Origin: JAHEEL01 sp963785245
GTDB lineage: Bacteria > Actinomycetota > Acidimicrobiia > Spongiisociales > UBA5794
Assembly (NCBI GenBank): GCA_963785245.1
Contig: CAWAUO010000006.1
Span: 62,001 to 126,000, forward strand
DNA length: 64,000 nucleotides
Reading direction: 5' to 3'
In this document: positions 37,341-48,373 of the stretch, piece after piece
Layout: each line of letters opens with the position of its first letter
How positions within the stretch are numbered: position 1 is the stretch's first letter
The notes under the pieces: generated by a model
The model's input: only the letters and a program-made list of their open reading frames with translations
The model's database searches: none
What the model was told of the DNA's origin: nothing
Position numbers and translations under genes: made by a program

Positions 37341-37882
37341 GTTGATTCTCCTCGGGTTGGGGTCCACTCGCGCTCGACCGCGCGAGCCAGCATGTACAAG
37401 TAGTCGGCGAGGCGGTTCAGGTACGGCACCACCAGAGACTCACCGTGATCGGCGAGCAGTGCGACCGATGCCCGTTCGGCCCTTCGCACAACGGTGCGAG
37501 CCACGTCGATCGACGCAGCAACGGGGTCTCCGCCGGGAACGACGAACTCGGTCGGCATGCCGACCTCGGCCTCGATCCGGTCGATGCGGACCTCGAGTTG
37601 ATCGATCATTGCGGATTCAACCCGGCTGACACCCGCCTCGAGTCGTTCCCACTTGGTCGGGTCGGTAGCAAGCTCGGCGGCGACCACGAACAGGTCGCGC
37701 TGCACGGCGAGGATGGCGGCAGCCGTCTCCTCTTCTGCCTGGGATCGCGCGACGCCGAGCACCGAGACGGCCTCATCGACCGTTCCGTATGCCTCGGGTC
37801 CCGCCGAATCCTTGGCGACCCTTCCACCATGAAAGAGGCCGGTTGTTCCGTCGTCGCCGCGTCGGGTGTAGATACGCATCAC
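37337..37882 (-). CDS. cob(I)alamin adenosyltransferase, PduO type
   Basis: This enzyme makes adenosylcobalamin from cob(I)alamin and ATP. The 181-residue protein starts with the ATP loop IYTRRGDDGTTGLFHGGRV and has the C-terminal helix RRAERASVALL...NRLADYLYMLAR characteristic of PduO/MMAB. It can supply the cofactor for the mutase encoded at 26.8-28.3 kb. Two adjacent ATG codons (37882, 37879) are possible starts. It overlaps pepA by 4 bases. Confidence 0.93.
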   Translation of the reverse strand: MMRIYTRRGDDGTTGLFHGGRVAKDSAGPEAYGTVDEAVSVLGVARSQAEEETAAAILAVQRDLFVVAAELATDPTKWERLEAGVSRVESAMIDQLEVRIDRIEAEVGMPTEFVVPGGDPVAASIDVARTVVRRAERASVALLADHGESLVVPYLNRLADYLYMLARAVEREWTPTRGEST

Positions 37883-37908
37883 CGAGAGACTAGGAGTGGG
37901 CGCACGAC

Positions 37909-38589
37909 TCAGAAGCCTCCACCGACGAGGGAACGCCCGATCGTCACGACGCCAAATGCCACCAACACCGCCAGGTACGACAGCCCCGTCGCCGCCATCA
38001 CCCCCGAGTAGCGTGGCTCACGCAGCGAGCCCCACACACCGGCCATGAGGAGCACACAGAATGCCGCCATGATCAGGTAGACGATGCCGTAGACGCCGTC
38101 GGTACCGGTCAAGGCGAGAGACCCGGACACGGCAACGATGCACACCTCCAGCGCGAGCCCACCGCCGGCGATGGCATCGAGCGCGTGAAGCGACCATCGG
38201 GGCAGCGTCGGGTCGACCAGGAACCAGTGTCCGAGCAGCATCTCGGTCGTGATGCCTCCGAGGAAGAGGATCCCCGACCCCAGCAGTGCGATAGCGACCG
38301 CATCGGCCTGCCAGACCGAGGCGGCGAAGAGCACGGTCGCTGCAGCGAACGCCAGCGTTGCACGTTCACACGATCGGGCAACGATCGATCCAATGACCGC
38401 CGACGCGACGCCGACCCACGCAATCGCTCCAGCGCCGGCCACGGCACCCAACCCGCCGATTACGGCGACGACTGCACCGGTGAGCCACAGGTATCCCGGC
38501 CCGACGACGCGCCACCATGCCACGAGCGCACCTCCGGCAGCGATGCCGGCGACCCAGGTGACGAGGATGAGCGCTGGACTGAGGTCCAC
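37909..38589 (-). CDS. hypothetical polytopic membrane protein
   Basis: A 226-residue, very hydrophobic protein with about six or seven predicted membrane helices. A motif TEMLLGHWFLVDPTLPRW lies in the middle, with a histidine and tryptophans at a membrane boundary. I do not recognise the family. It lies 9 bases downstream of the transketolase gene and 26 bases before the adenosyltransferase gene, all on one strand, so it is probably co-transcribed. Confidence 0.65.
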   Translation of the reverse strand: MDLSPALILVTWVAGIAAGGALVAWWRVVGPGYLWLTGAVVAVIGGLGAVAGAGAIAWVGVASAVIGSIVARSCERATLAFAAATVLFAASVWQADAVAIALLGSGILFLGGITTEMLLGHWFLVDPTLPRWSLHALDAIAGGGLALEVCIVAVSGSLALTGTDGVYGIVYLIMAAFCVLLMAGVWGSLREPRYSGVMAATGLSYLAVLVAFGVVTIGRSLVGGGF

Positions 38590-38598
38590 GGAGACCGG

Positions 38599-40554
38599 TC
38601 AGGCTCCAAGCCAGTCGAACACCGAGGCCTCAACGGCTTCGGGCGTGAGACCCAACTCCTCAGCGATCACGTCGGCGGGTGCCGACATACCGAAACGATC
38701 GATCCCAATACGGAGGCCGTCCGACCCGGAGAACCGGTCCCATCCGAAGGTCAGACCGGCTTCGATCGTAGCCGTCGGAAGATCGGCGCCGAGGACGGCA
38801 GACTGATACTCGGCGTCCTGCTCGAGGAAGATCTCGACGCACGGCATCGACACCACCCTGGCGGAGATCCCGCGTTGCTGGAGGCGTTGGGCAACCGCTT
38901 CGGCCAGCGGCACCTCGGAACCGGTCGCAATCAACACGGCGTCGGTTCCCGGGCGGCGAACGTAGCCACCGCGAGCGACGTCATCCCGTTCGGGCGGATC
39001 CGCTGGAACCGGAAGACCCTGCCGGGTCAAGACCAATGCGGTCGGCCGATCAACACTGTTGATGGCCGTTTCCCAGGCGACCGCGACCTCGGTTGGATCT
39101 GCAGGGCGCATCACCTGGAGGCCGGGAATCGAACGGAGCGCCGCCAGATGCTCGATTGGCTGGTGTGTCGGACCGTCCTCGCCAAGGAACACGGAGTCGT
39201 GCGTCCACAGCCAGATGGCTGGTGTCCCCATGAGGGCACCGAGTCGAACAGCCGGGCGCATGTAGTCGGAGAACGTCAGGAACGTAGCGCCGTACCCTTG
39301 GGCGCCCCCGTGGAGCGTGATCCCGTTGGCGATCGAACCCATAGCGTGCTCGCGGATGCCGAATCGAATGTTCCGACCGGACGGGTCGACGGCGGTGAAA
39401 TCTACCGATGCCTCGATCCGGCTGTTGTTGGACGGCGTCAGATCTCCCGATCCGCCGATGATCCTCGGAGACAGCGCGGCAACCTCCTGCAGCACGGCAC
39501 CCGAGATCACGCGGGTCGCGACCTTCGATCCGACCTCGTAGTACGGAACACCGATCTGGACCGGGTCCGGGTCGTAGTAGGCGGCGAACTGATCGGAACG
39601 CGCCGGGTCCGCAGCGAATGCAGCATCCCTGCGCCCGGCCCATGCCGCGCGAGCCTCTCGGCCGCGGTTCATCGCCGTGCGATAGAAGTCGTAGACCCCG
39701 TCTGGAACCTCGAACGGCGACAGGTCCCACCCAAGGGTAGAGCGCACCAGGGCGATCTCGTCATCTCCCAGCGGCGAGCCGTGGGAACCGGACGTGTCTT
39801 GCTTGTTCGGCGATCCGAATCCGATGTGCGTGCGGCAGAGCACGAGTGAGGGGCGCGGGTCGGCGTTCGCCTCGGTGATCGCTGCCGTGATCGCCTCCCG
39901 ATCGTGGCCGTCAACTGCGATCGTGTGCCAGCCGTATGCGTCGAATCGGGCTCCAACATCCTCGGTGAACGTCAGATCGGTGGTGCCGTCGATCGTGATG
40001 TGGTTGTCGTCGTACAGATAGGTGATCTTGCCAAGACCGAGATGGCCGGCCAGCGACGCGGCCTCGGCGGAGACACCCTCCATGAGGTCGCCGTCCGAGA
40101 CGAATCCGTAGATCCGGTGGTCGACGAGGTCGGCGCCGTGAACCGAGCGGAGGTGTGCTTCGGCAATCGCCATCCCGATGCCGGTAGCGAACCCCTGGCC
40201 GAGGGGCCCGGTGGTCATCTCGATGCCGAGTTCCGGATCGTGCTCGGGATGCCCGGGGGTCGGCGATCCGAGTTGCCGGAAATTCTTGAGATCGTCGATG
40301 GTGAGCCTGAAGCCGGAGAGGTGCAGCAGCGAGTACAGCAACATCGACCCGTGGCCGTTCGAGAGCACGAACCGGTCGCGATCTTCCCACGTGGGATCGT
40401 CAGGGTCGACGGTGAGGAATCGGGACCAGAGAACGGCTGCGATGTCCGCCATACCCATGGGCATGCCCGGATGCCCGGAATTCGCACGCTGGACCCCGTC
40501 GATCGAGAGGACCCGAAGCGCGTCGGTGGCCTGCTGTTCGGTGCTGCTCTGCAT
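38599..40554 (-). CDS. tkt: transketolase
   Basis: Transketolase moves two-carbon units between sugar phosphates in the pentose phosphate pathway using thiamine diphosphate. The 651-residue protein contains ANSGHPGMPMGMADIA, SNGHGSMLLYSLL, TGPLGQGFATGIGMA, the ThDP motif SDGDLMEG...DDNHITIDG and the DSVFLGEDGPTHQPIEHL segment of the second domain. An AGGAGGT sequence lies just before the ATG, the strongest ribosome-binding site in this region. Confidence 0.96.
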   Translation of the reverse strand: MQSSTEQQATDALRVLSIDGVQRANSGHPGMPMGMADIAAVLWSRFLTVDPDDPTWEDRDRFVLSNGHGSMLLYSLLHLSGFRLTIDDLKNFRQLGSPTPGHPEHDPELGIEMTTGPLGQGFATGIGMAIAEAHLRSVHGADLVDHRIYGFVSDGDLMEGVSAEAASLAGHLGLGKITYLYDDNHITIDGTTDLTFTEDVGARFDAYGWHTIAVDGHDREAITAAITEANADPRPSLVLCRTHIGFGSPNKQDTSGSHGSPLGDDEIALVRSTLGWDLSPFEVPDGVYDFYRTAMNRGREARAAWAGRRDAAFAADPARSDQFAAYYDPDPVQIGVPYYEVGSKVATRVISGAVLQEVAALSPRIIGGSGDLTPSNNSRIEASVDFTAVDPSGRNIRFGIREHAMGSIANGITLHGGAQGYGATFLTFSDYMRPAVRLGALMGTPAIWLWTHDSVFLGEDGPTHQPIEHLAALRSIPGLQVMRPADPTEVAVAWETAINSVDRPTALVLTRQGLPVPADPPERDDVARGGYVRRPGTDAVLIATGSEVPLAEAVAQRLQQRGISARVVSMPCVEIFLEQDAEYQSAVLGADLPTATIEAGLTFGWDRFSGSDGLRIGIDRFGMSAPADVIAEELGLTPEAVEASVFDWLGA

Positions 40555-40599
40555 ACAACCTCCTGTGGTAGGGCCAGCGTAATCTCGACCCGGACTCGA

Positions 40600-41673
40600 T
40601 CAGCCGACGAAGCGAAGGGCGCGCGACGACCGATTCAGACGTTCGACGCCATCGTCGACGGCTACGACGATGTCCTCGATTCTCATCCCCCACCGATTCG
40701 GAAGGTAGATGCCGGGTTCGATCGAGAAGGCCATGCCCGCACGAATCACCTGGTCGTTCCCTTCGACGATATAGGGCTGTTCGTGCGCGTCGAGACCGAT
40801 GCCGTGTCCGAGGCGGTGGATGAACGCATCACCGTATCCGGCGTCTTCGATGAACGTGCGCGCAACCGCATCGATCGATTCGGCCGTCACCCCGGGGCGA
40901 ACGGCGGCGACGGCGGCCCTCTGCGCGTTGTGGAGGACGGCGTACGCCTCTTCGAAACCATCGGGAGGAGTGCCGACGCAGTACATGCGGGTCGTGTCGG
41001 AGCCGTACCCGCGCACCCGTCCGCCGAAGTCAACGACGATCGCGTCCCCTTCGCGGATCACGCGGTCCGATGGTTCGTGATGCGGCGACGCCCCGTTGGG
41101 CCCGGATGCGACGATGGCAAACGAGACCGAATCGTGACCGGCGGCCAGCGTCATGTCGGTGATGGTTCGTGATACCTCGCGCTCGGTCATGCCCGAGAAG
41201 CGAACCGCGATCAACTCGTCGACAACCCGATCAACTCCGTGCGCCGCGTCGCGCAACGCGTCGATCTCCCCCGGTTCTTTGATCACCCTGAGCGAAGCCA
41301 TGAGCGGCTCGGCACCGACAAACGATGCGTCGGGGAGGCGACGCTGGAAGGCAATGAGGAACGCCGCCCACATCTGATCACCAACGGCGATCGTCCCGTG
41401 GGTGGGGAGCAGCCCGGCCATGCGGCCGATGGGATCGTCGGTCTCGTCCCACGGCACCACCTCAACCGTGGTCGTCACCCGCGGTGCCTCGAGCGTCGGG
41501 ACGAAGAGCGCGGGGTCGCCGTCGACCGGAAGAATCAGGGCTGTGATCCGCTCGAGGGGGAAAGCCCGATAGGTCGTGAGGTAGGGAAGATCGGAGCCGA
41601 CCGAGACGAGCAGCGCATCGATCCCTCGCCTCCGCATCTCGCTGCGAGTCGCTTCAATTCGCCCGGTCGTCAT
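40600..41673 (-). CDS. M24-family Xaa-Pro aminopeptidase-like protein
   Basis: The 357-residue protein has a creatinase-like N-terminal domain and a pita-bread M24 domain with the metal ligands in VVDFGGRVRGYGSDTTRMY, RLGHGIGLDAHEQP, FSIEPGIYLP and MRIEDIVVV. It would remove N-terminal residues before proline; other M24 activities are possible. It overlaps the lipBA gene by 4 bases and so is translated from the same message. Confidence 0.92.
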   Translation of the reverse strand: MTTGRIEATRSEMRRRGIDALLVSVGSDLPYLTTYRAFPLERITALILPVDGDPALFVPTLEAPRVTTTVEVVPWDETDDPIGRMAGLLPTHGTIAVGDQMWAAFLIAFQRRLPDASFVGAEPLMASLRVIKEPGEIDALRDAAHGVDRVVDELIAVRFSGMTEREVSRTITDMTLAAGHDSVSFAIVASGPNGASPHHEPSDRVIREGDAIVVDFGGRVRGYGSDTTRMYCVGTPPDGFEEAYAVLHNAQRAAVAAVRPGVTAESIDAVARTFIEDAGYGDAFIHRLGHGIGLDAHEQPYIVEGNDQVIRAGMAFSIEPGIYLPNRWGMRIEDIVVAVDDGVERLNRSSRALRFVG

Positions 41674-43318
41674 CGTGCTGCCTCCAGCGACTCGTGGGCC
41701 CGGTACGACGATCGCACCAGGGGGCCGGCTTCGACGTGCGAGAGCCCAAGGCGGTCTCCTGCTTCGGCGTACCGCAAGAATTCGTCCGGATGAACGTATC
41801 GGCTGATCGGCCGGTGTCGGGCGGTCGGCCGGAGGTACTGGCCGATCGTCACGACATCGACACCGACGGCCCGAAGGTCGGCGAGGGCGCCGAGCACTTC
41901 ATCCTCGGTCTCTCCCATGCCGACGATGAGACCTGACTTAACGACACCGGATGGGTTCATCCACTTCGACCACGCGAGGAGCGTGAGCGATCGTGCGTAG
42001 CTCGCCGCGGTGCGAATCTCTCGCTGGAGGCGCAGCACCGTCTCGGTGTTGTGGTTCAGGACCGCCGGTTTGGCCTTCATCACGGTCTCGAGCGCCGCGG
42101 TGTCCCCCTTGAAGTCCGGGATCAGCACCTCGACCTCGCACTCGGGAAGGCGCTCGCGGATCTCCTGGATCGTGTCGGCAAAGACGCTCGCTCCACCATC
42201 CGGAAGATCGTCTCGGTTGACGGACGTCAGCACCGCGTGGCGCAAGCCCATGTGGACGACGGCGGCTGCGGCCCGCCGTGCCTCCTCGACATCGACGGCT
42301 CCCGGTCGGCCGGTCGCAACGTCGCAGAATGCGCATGCCCGGGTACAGGTGTCGCCGAGCAACATGAGCGTTGAGGTTCCGGATTCCCAGCATTCGTAGA
42401 TGTTCGGACACTGTGCCTCTTCGCACACCGTGTTCAGTTCCATCCCCCGCATCAGCTTCTTGAGATCGCGAAAACCTCTGGTCGAGAGATCAGCCTTGAC
42501 CTTCATCCATTCCGGCTTCGCCGGCTCGCCGGGGAGCAGGCCTCGAATCGCGATGGGCGTCTCGTTTCTTCGTGTGGAGGAGAACACGCCGGCCTCGACC
42601 ATGGCGTCGATGTCGTATGGGCGGGTCCGATCCTTGCGGGAGAACGAACCGATCTGAACGTCGGGGTCGCCACCGAACACCGCAACCGCGTGCGGGATCA
42701 GGGCATCGACGACCGCCTCCATCGGCGGCGGTGTTCCGAGGATCTCGGCGAGCGCCGTGACCGGGCGGTCGGCGATTCCGCAGGGCACGATGTGGCCGAA
42801 GTACGAGAGATCCGGAGCCACGTTGATGGCAAACCCATGCGTCGCAACACCGGCGGAGACCCGCACGCCGATGGCGGCAATCTTCCCGCGCTCGGTCCAG
42901 ACCCCCGTGAAGCCATCCTCGGCCCATGCGCGAACCCCGAGGTCCGCGAGGGTGTCGATCAGCAAAGTCTCGATCCTGCGGAGATGACCGACCGAGTCCC
43001 ACCCCCGGGCCAGGCTCGGTACGGCCACGATCGGATATCCGACGAGCTGTCCGGGTCCGTGATAGGTGATGTCCCCGCCCCGATCGGTGAAGACAAGGCT
43101 GGCGCCGATCGCGCCAAGCAGCGATGGATCGACCTTCAGGTTGGAGCCGTCGCCATTGCGGCCAACCGTGTACGTGTGTGGGTGTTCGAGCAGGAGCAGG
43201 TAGTCATCGCCGATTCGGCCGGTCGAACGCGACTCCCACACCGCTCGCTGGAGATCCGACGCTTCACCATACGCAACCCGGCCGAGCCATCTGACCCGGA
43301 ACCGCGGATCGGATGGGG

Positions 43319-43322
<4 letters not shown>
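41670..43322 (-). CDS. LipB-LipA fusion: octanoyltransferase + lipoyl synthase
   Basis: One uninterrupted 550-residue frame carries both steps of lipoate assembly. Residues about 8-225 are LipB: RGGDITYHGPGQLVGYPI (81-98), catalytic lysine K147 in RGKIAAIGVR and cysteine C181 in VPCGIAD. After a linker (about 226-268) comes LipA: auxiliary-cluster cysteines C300, C305, C311, radical-SAM cysteines C326, C330, C333, and the RSSYRAHE end with its conserved serine. LipB moves octanoyl from acyl carrier protein to the E2 lysine and LipA inserts two sulfurs. The gene follows E2 with a 4-base overlap, so enzyme and client are made together. All catalytic residues I can check are present. Confidence 0.9.
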
Positions 43323-44788
<1,466 letters not shown>

Positions 44789-44828
44789 GCGATTGTGCTC
44801 CTTCGTCTCCGAAGCCTCGTGGATATCA

Positions 44829-46211
44829 TCAATGGAGTGGCCGGCCGGCAGCGGCAAGCAACGTCTCGCCAATGCCTTCTGAAATCGTTGGGTGCGCGTG
44901 GATGAACGCTGCGGCTTCCTCGGGGAGGGCTTCCCACCCGACCGCATACATCAATTCGTGGATGATCTCGCCCGCGATCGGGTCAACCACCGTGGCGCCG
45001 AGGATCGGGCCACTCTTCTCTGCGACAATCTTGACGGTTCCACCGGTCTCGCCGTGGATGATCGCTCGACCGACGCCGCGCATGCCGTGGGTCGTCACGT
45101 TGACGTCATAGCCCTCGGCAATCGCATCCGCTTCGGTGAGACCGACCGATGCGGCCTCCGGATGTGTGTAGACGATCATCGGTATGGCGCGGTAGTCCAC
45201 CGCGGCGCTGGCCCCGGTGGCGATATGGGTGATCGCTGCAATCGCTTCAGCGAAGGCAACGTGAGCCAGTTGTGGCGTCCCGGCGACGATGTCGCCGACC
45301 GCGTAGATGTTCGGTACCGCGGTCTGCATTGTCTCGAGGTTCACGGGTACGAACCCGCGTTCGGTTGCAACGCCGGCTGCCTCCAGTCCAACGCCGTCGG
45401 TCACCGGCGCGCGGCCCACGGCGACGAGCACGACATCAACTTCGACCGTCTCGTCGCCTGCCGGAACCGCTACGCCAGCGGCGGTCGCGGTTGGGGCCCC
45501 GACCTGAACGCCGGTCTTGACCTTGATCCCCTTCTTGCGGAAGCTCCTACCGAGTGCTTTGGCGGCCTCGGGTTCCATGCCGGGAATGATCTGATCGAGT
45601 GCTTCGAAGAGATAGACCTCGCTGCCGACGTCGGCCAGCATCGAGGCGAATTCGGCGCCGATCGCACCGGCCCCGATCACCGCAACACGTCCTGGCTGCT
45701 GCGGCCAATCGAGAGCTTGGTCGCTTGTGACGATCCGCGTTCCGTCGATATCGTATCCGGGAATCGATCTCGGCACCGACCCGGTGGCAATGACCGTGGC
45801 CGGAGTGGGGAGCATCATCTTCGAACCGTCTGCGGCCGTCACTTCGACGCCACCCGCGACCACCCGACCGACGCCGTTGTGAACGTCGACACCGCGCGTC
45901 TTGAGCAGACCCGAGAGGCCCGTTACGAGCCCGTCGACGATCTGGTTCTTTCGGGCGAGAGCTGCCTGCCAGTCCAGAGAGGGTTCCGCCGACTCCACAC
46001 CAAAATCCTTCGCATGCTCGACCGTCTGATACACCGACGCCGTCTCGAGCCACGCCTTCGCTGGGATACATCCCCGAATCAGGCACGTACCGCCGACGCG
46101 GTCCTTTTCGACGAGCGCGACCGAGAGACCGAAGTTGTGAGCGTAGAGTGCCGACGCGTACCCGCCGGGTCCCCCACCAATGATGACGACGTCGTGCACC
46201 GATTCCTCCAT
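44829..46211 (-). CDS. lpd: dihydrolipoyl dehydrogenase (E3)
   Basis: E3 reoxidises the lipoyl arm of E2 and reduces NAD. The 460-residue flavoprotein has the FAD loop VVIIGGGPGGYASAL, the redox disulfide GGTCLIRGCIPAK, the NAD loop VIGAGAIGAEFASML, the second FAD motif NIYAVGDIV and the catalytic His-Glu pair in HAHPTISE. I chose the ATG at 46211; the open frame to 46256 adds 15 residues unlike the family. It lies 40 bases upstream of E2. Confidence 0.94.
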   Translation of the reverse strand: MEESVHDVVIIGGGPGGYASALYAHNFGLSVALVEKDRVGGTCLIRGCIPAKAWLETASVYQTVEHAKDFGVESAEPSLDWQAALARKNQIVDGLVTGLSGLLKTRGVDVHNGVGRVVAGGVEVTAADGSKMMLPTPATVIATGSVPRSIPGYDIDGTRIVTSDQALDWPQQPGRVAVIGAGAIGAEFASMLADVGSEVYLFEALDQIIPGMEPEAAKALGRSFRKKGIKVKTGVQVGAPTATAAGVAVPAGDETVEVDVVLVAVGRAPVTDGVGLEAAGVATERGFVPVNLETMQTAVPNIYAVGDIVAGTPQLAHVAFAEAIAAITHIATGASAAVDYRAIPMIVYTHPEAASVGLTEADAIAEGYDVNVTTHGMRGVGRAIIHGETGGTVKIVAEKSGPILGATVVDPIAGEIIHELMYAVGWEALPEEAAAFIHAHPTISEGIGETLLAAAGRPLH

Positions 46212-46276
46212 TTCAACCCTATCCGAGACTAGCCCTTCCAAGATTGTTGTCTCCACGTCGTTACGATCGGAACACC

Positions 46277-46363
46277 GTGCAGACCCGATTCCTCATCCTC
46301 GCATCGCTCATCGCCGGCATGGCCATCCTGATCGCCGCTGCCGTCTGGTTCGCCCGGGTCTAG
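46277..46363 (+). CDS. 28-residue single-span membrane peptide (small ORF)
   Basis: A GTG-initiated frame encodes a short peptide that is almost one hydrophobic helix (FLILASLIAGMAILIAAAVW) ending in Phe-Ala-Arg-Val. It fills most of the gap between divergent lpd and the convergent amidohydrolase gene, whose stop it overlaps. A TACGAT hexamer at 46262-46267 could be its -10 box, and a weak GGAA precedes the GTG. Codon third positions are GC-rich as in its neighbours. No homologue is known to me. Confidence 0.4.
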   Translation: MQTRFLILASLIAGMAILIAAAVWFARV

Positions 46364-47220
46364 GACCGCCCAAGCTCTGCTCGGGTGATACTCGACTCAA
46401 GCAATCGCTCTGCATTGCCGAAGAGGAGGCGCTGGCGAGTCGCTTCGTCGATCGATCCGGGTCCCCACCCTGCGAGGGCTTCGTCAAGCGAGGCAAAAAA
46501 CCAGTCGCTGCCGAAAAGGCAGCGCTCGTCATCGAGCTCGGCGGCATCGGCCGCGAACGCCGCGGCATCCACACCGACCAGGTTCAGCCAGACGTTCGAC
46601 TTGTGAGCGGTCACGGCGACGGCCTCATCCCGCCAGAGCCGACCGACATGAGCGATCACGATCTGGAGGTCCGGGAAGGCCGCGGCGACGTCATCGACCG
46701 CACGCGGATCACCATGAGACAGGAGGAGTCCGGATCCGCCCGGCATGCCGGCACCCAGTCGGGAGGAACCGGTATGGAAGAGGCAGACCATGCCGTGCTC
46801 AGACGCGGTTTCGTAGATGGCGAACGCCGCGCGAGATGCTGGATCGAATCCTTGCCCCACGGGATGGAATGCGAGGCCGGAGAGGCCAAGGCGCGCCGCG
46901 GAGTGCACGCCGGCAACGGCTCGGGCTCCGCGGGCGGGATCGATCGATCCGAATCCGTAGAAGACGTCGGGATGTGCCGACACCATCGCGGCGACATCCT
47001 CACTCGAGAACGGACGCCGCTTGGTAATGGTCTCAGTATCCCATCCGAGCAACACCGCCCTGCCGTTGCGTTCGCGGTACCGGGAGGCCACTTCATCGGT
47101 GGTGAGAATCTCGGGATCGGTCCCGGTTCGGGTGCTGAGTGGCCCGAGGTACGGCGCGATTGGACCGGAGAGCAGCGCCTCGACCGGAGGGTGGACGTGG
47201 AAGTCGATGAAGTCGCTCAA
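46360..47220 (-). CDS. amidohydrolase-family (ACMSD-like) protein
   Basis: The 286-residue TIM-barrel hydrolase has the metal ligands expected of amidohydrolase 2: DFHVHP at residues 6-11, LAFHPVG, CLFHTG, VIAHVG and LFGSDWFF with the aspartate. Members include decarboxylases and lactonases; substrate unknown. The start codon overlaps the stop of the upstream 67-residue gene by 4 bases. Confidence 0.85.
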   Translation of the reverse strand: MSDFIDFHVHPPVEALLSGPIAPYLGPLSTRTGTDPEILTTDEVASRYRERNGRAVLLGWDTETITKRRPFSSEDVAAMVSAHPDVFYGFGSIDPARGARAVAGVHSAARLGLSGLAFHPVGQGFDPASRAAFAIYETASEHGMVCLFHTGSSRLGAGMPGGSGLLLSHGDPRAVDDVAAAFPDLQIVIAHVGRLWRDEAVAVTAHKSNVWLNLVGVDAAAFAADAAELDDERCLFGSDWFFASLDEALAGWGPGSIDEATRQRLLFGNAERLLESSITRAELGRS

Positions 47221-47420
47221 CGGGAGCCGAATCCCCGGTTCACGGCTTCGGCGACCGTGTCCGGACCGAACGCCTGGAGCATTCGGGCTCCGACAAAGTC
47301 GCGGTCTTCCATCCGTGACTCGAGGGCGGCGAAATCAGCCGCATCGTCGCAGTCGTAGACGACCATATCGTCGCGCGTTCCGACGAAGCGATTGTGTTCG
47401 AACCGGCGCAGTCGACCCAT
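47217..47420 (-). CDS. hypothetical protein, 67 residues
   Basis: A small protein with HNRFVGTRDDMVVYDCDDAADF near the start and LQAFGPDTVAEAVNRGF at the end. The strongly patterned, charged sequence and its 4-base overlap with the amidohydrolase gene support a real coding region. I do not recognise the family and can give no function. Confidence 0.6.
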   Translation of the reverse strand: MGRLRRFEHNRFVGTRDDMVVYDCDDAADFAALESRMEDRDFVGARMLQAFGPDTVAEAVNRGFGSR

Positions 47421-47438
47421 GAGCCGACGATAGTCCGT

Positions 47439-47876
47439 TCAGATCTCGGTGAGTTGCACCGTTGCCGCAGCGATGCCGGGCCCGCCGGTCTTCACCCTGA
47501 GTACCCCGTCGATGCCATCACCGTTGAACTCCATCAGCCACTCGGCGCCGGTCCCATCAGACGCGGTGACCTCGTAGCCCCTCGCGGGCAGGTTCTCTTC
47601 GTAGTAGTCGACGACCGCTCCGATATTCGCCGGATAGGTAAGGATCATCTCGGTGAGGCCGCGGTTCGCATCGATGAGGGTGGCGCCGACCTTCGCCTCG
47701 TCTGGTACGGGGAACGAATCCGGAACCGTCTCCGGAATCGTTCCACGACCGAACACCACGCCGGAGGGGTCGGCGATCGTGGTAGTGGTCTCGTCCGAGG
47801 AGCCATCGCAGGCGGCGCCGATCAGGGCAACGGCGAGAACGGCAAACGCGAGCGCGAAGCGCCTGATCTGGTGCAT
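47439..47876 (-). CDS. exported protein, possible lipoprotein
   Basis: The 145-residue protein has an N-terminal signal sequence ending LIGAAC, a weak lipobox whose cysteine would be residue 23, then a Thr/Asp-rich spacer and a small domain (DSFPVPDEAKVGATLI, VVDYYEENLPARGYEV, VLRVKTGGPGIAAATVQL). The YYEENLPARGYEV segment recalls periplasmic proteins of unknown function that bind small ligands. Role unknown. Confidence 0.65.
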   Translation of the reverse strand: MHQIRRFALAFAVLAVALIGAACDGSSDETTTTIADPSGVVFGRGTIPETVPDSFPVPDEAKVGATLIDANRGLTEMILTYPANIGAVVDYYEENLPARGYEVTASDGTGAEWLMEFNGDGIDGVLRVKTGGPGIAAATVQLTEI

Positions 47877-47902
47877 GACGGGATTGTATGCAACGGTCCA
47901 AA

Positions 47903-48313
47903 CTAGGGCTCGGGATCAACCGGCGAACCGACGGCGCCGATTGCCCGCAAGTAGTCGGCCTGCAGGTCGAGCACCGCGAAGATCGCCTCCGGTTCGTACG
48001 GGTGGCCGCTCGTGTAGGCGTGCTCCTGAACAAATTCCGCGGCATCGAACCCGCCGACCACCGCGGGTCCCTCCCGTTTGGCCGGTTGTTGGAGGTACAG
48101 CATCTCCCACTCGAGAATGCGCCGGATGTCAGCCTGGTCGATCGAAGGCACGATGCCTTCCGACAGCCGCTCCCAGATATAGACGACCGCATCGTCGACG
48201 CCGTACACCGCAACGCCGTCGTCGACACGGCGCCCGTGCTCCTGGATCAGCATCCCGGCGGCGAATACGACCAGCAGCAGAACGAGAGCGATCGCGAGCA
48301 GCAAGGGACCCAT
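47903..48313 (-). CDS. hypothetical protein with N-terminal membrane helix
   Basis: A 136-residue protein with one N-terminal hydrophobic segment (LLLAIALVLLLVVFAAGML) and a mainly helical acidic domain (AVVYIWERLSEG, ADIRRILEWEMLYLQQ, EAIFAVLDLQADYLRAIGAV). It would sit at the membrane facing outside or inside. It is divergent from dsbB. Not recognised. Confidence 0.6.
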   Translation of the reverse strand: MGPLLLAIALVLLLVVFAAGMLIQEHGRRVDDGVAVYGVDDAVVYIWERLSEGIVPSIDQADIRRILEWEMLYLQQPAKREGPAVVGGFDAAEFVQEHAYTSGHPYEPEAIFAVLDLQADYLRAIGAVGSPVDPEP

Positions 48314-48373
48314 GCGGGCAGGCTACCGACAAACAGCTCCCCAAGCAGCCACCCCCTGGTACCTTCCACACTC

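Noticed and set aside
47888..48373. N-terminal extension of DsbB by 162 codons
   Set aside because: The extension runs antisense through another gene; the ATG at 48374 precedes the first membrane helix and the normal family start.
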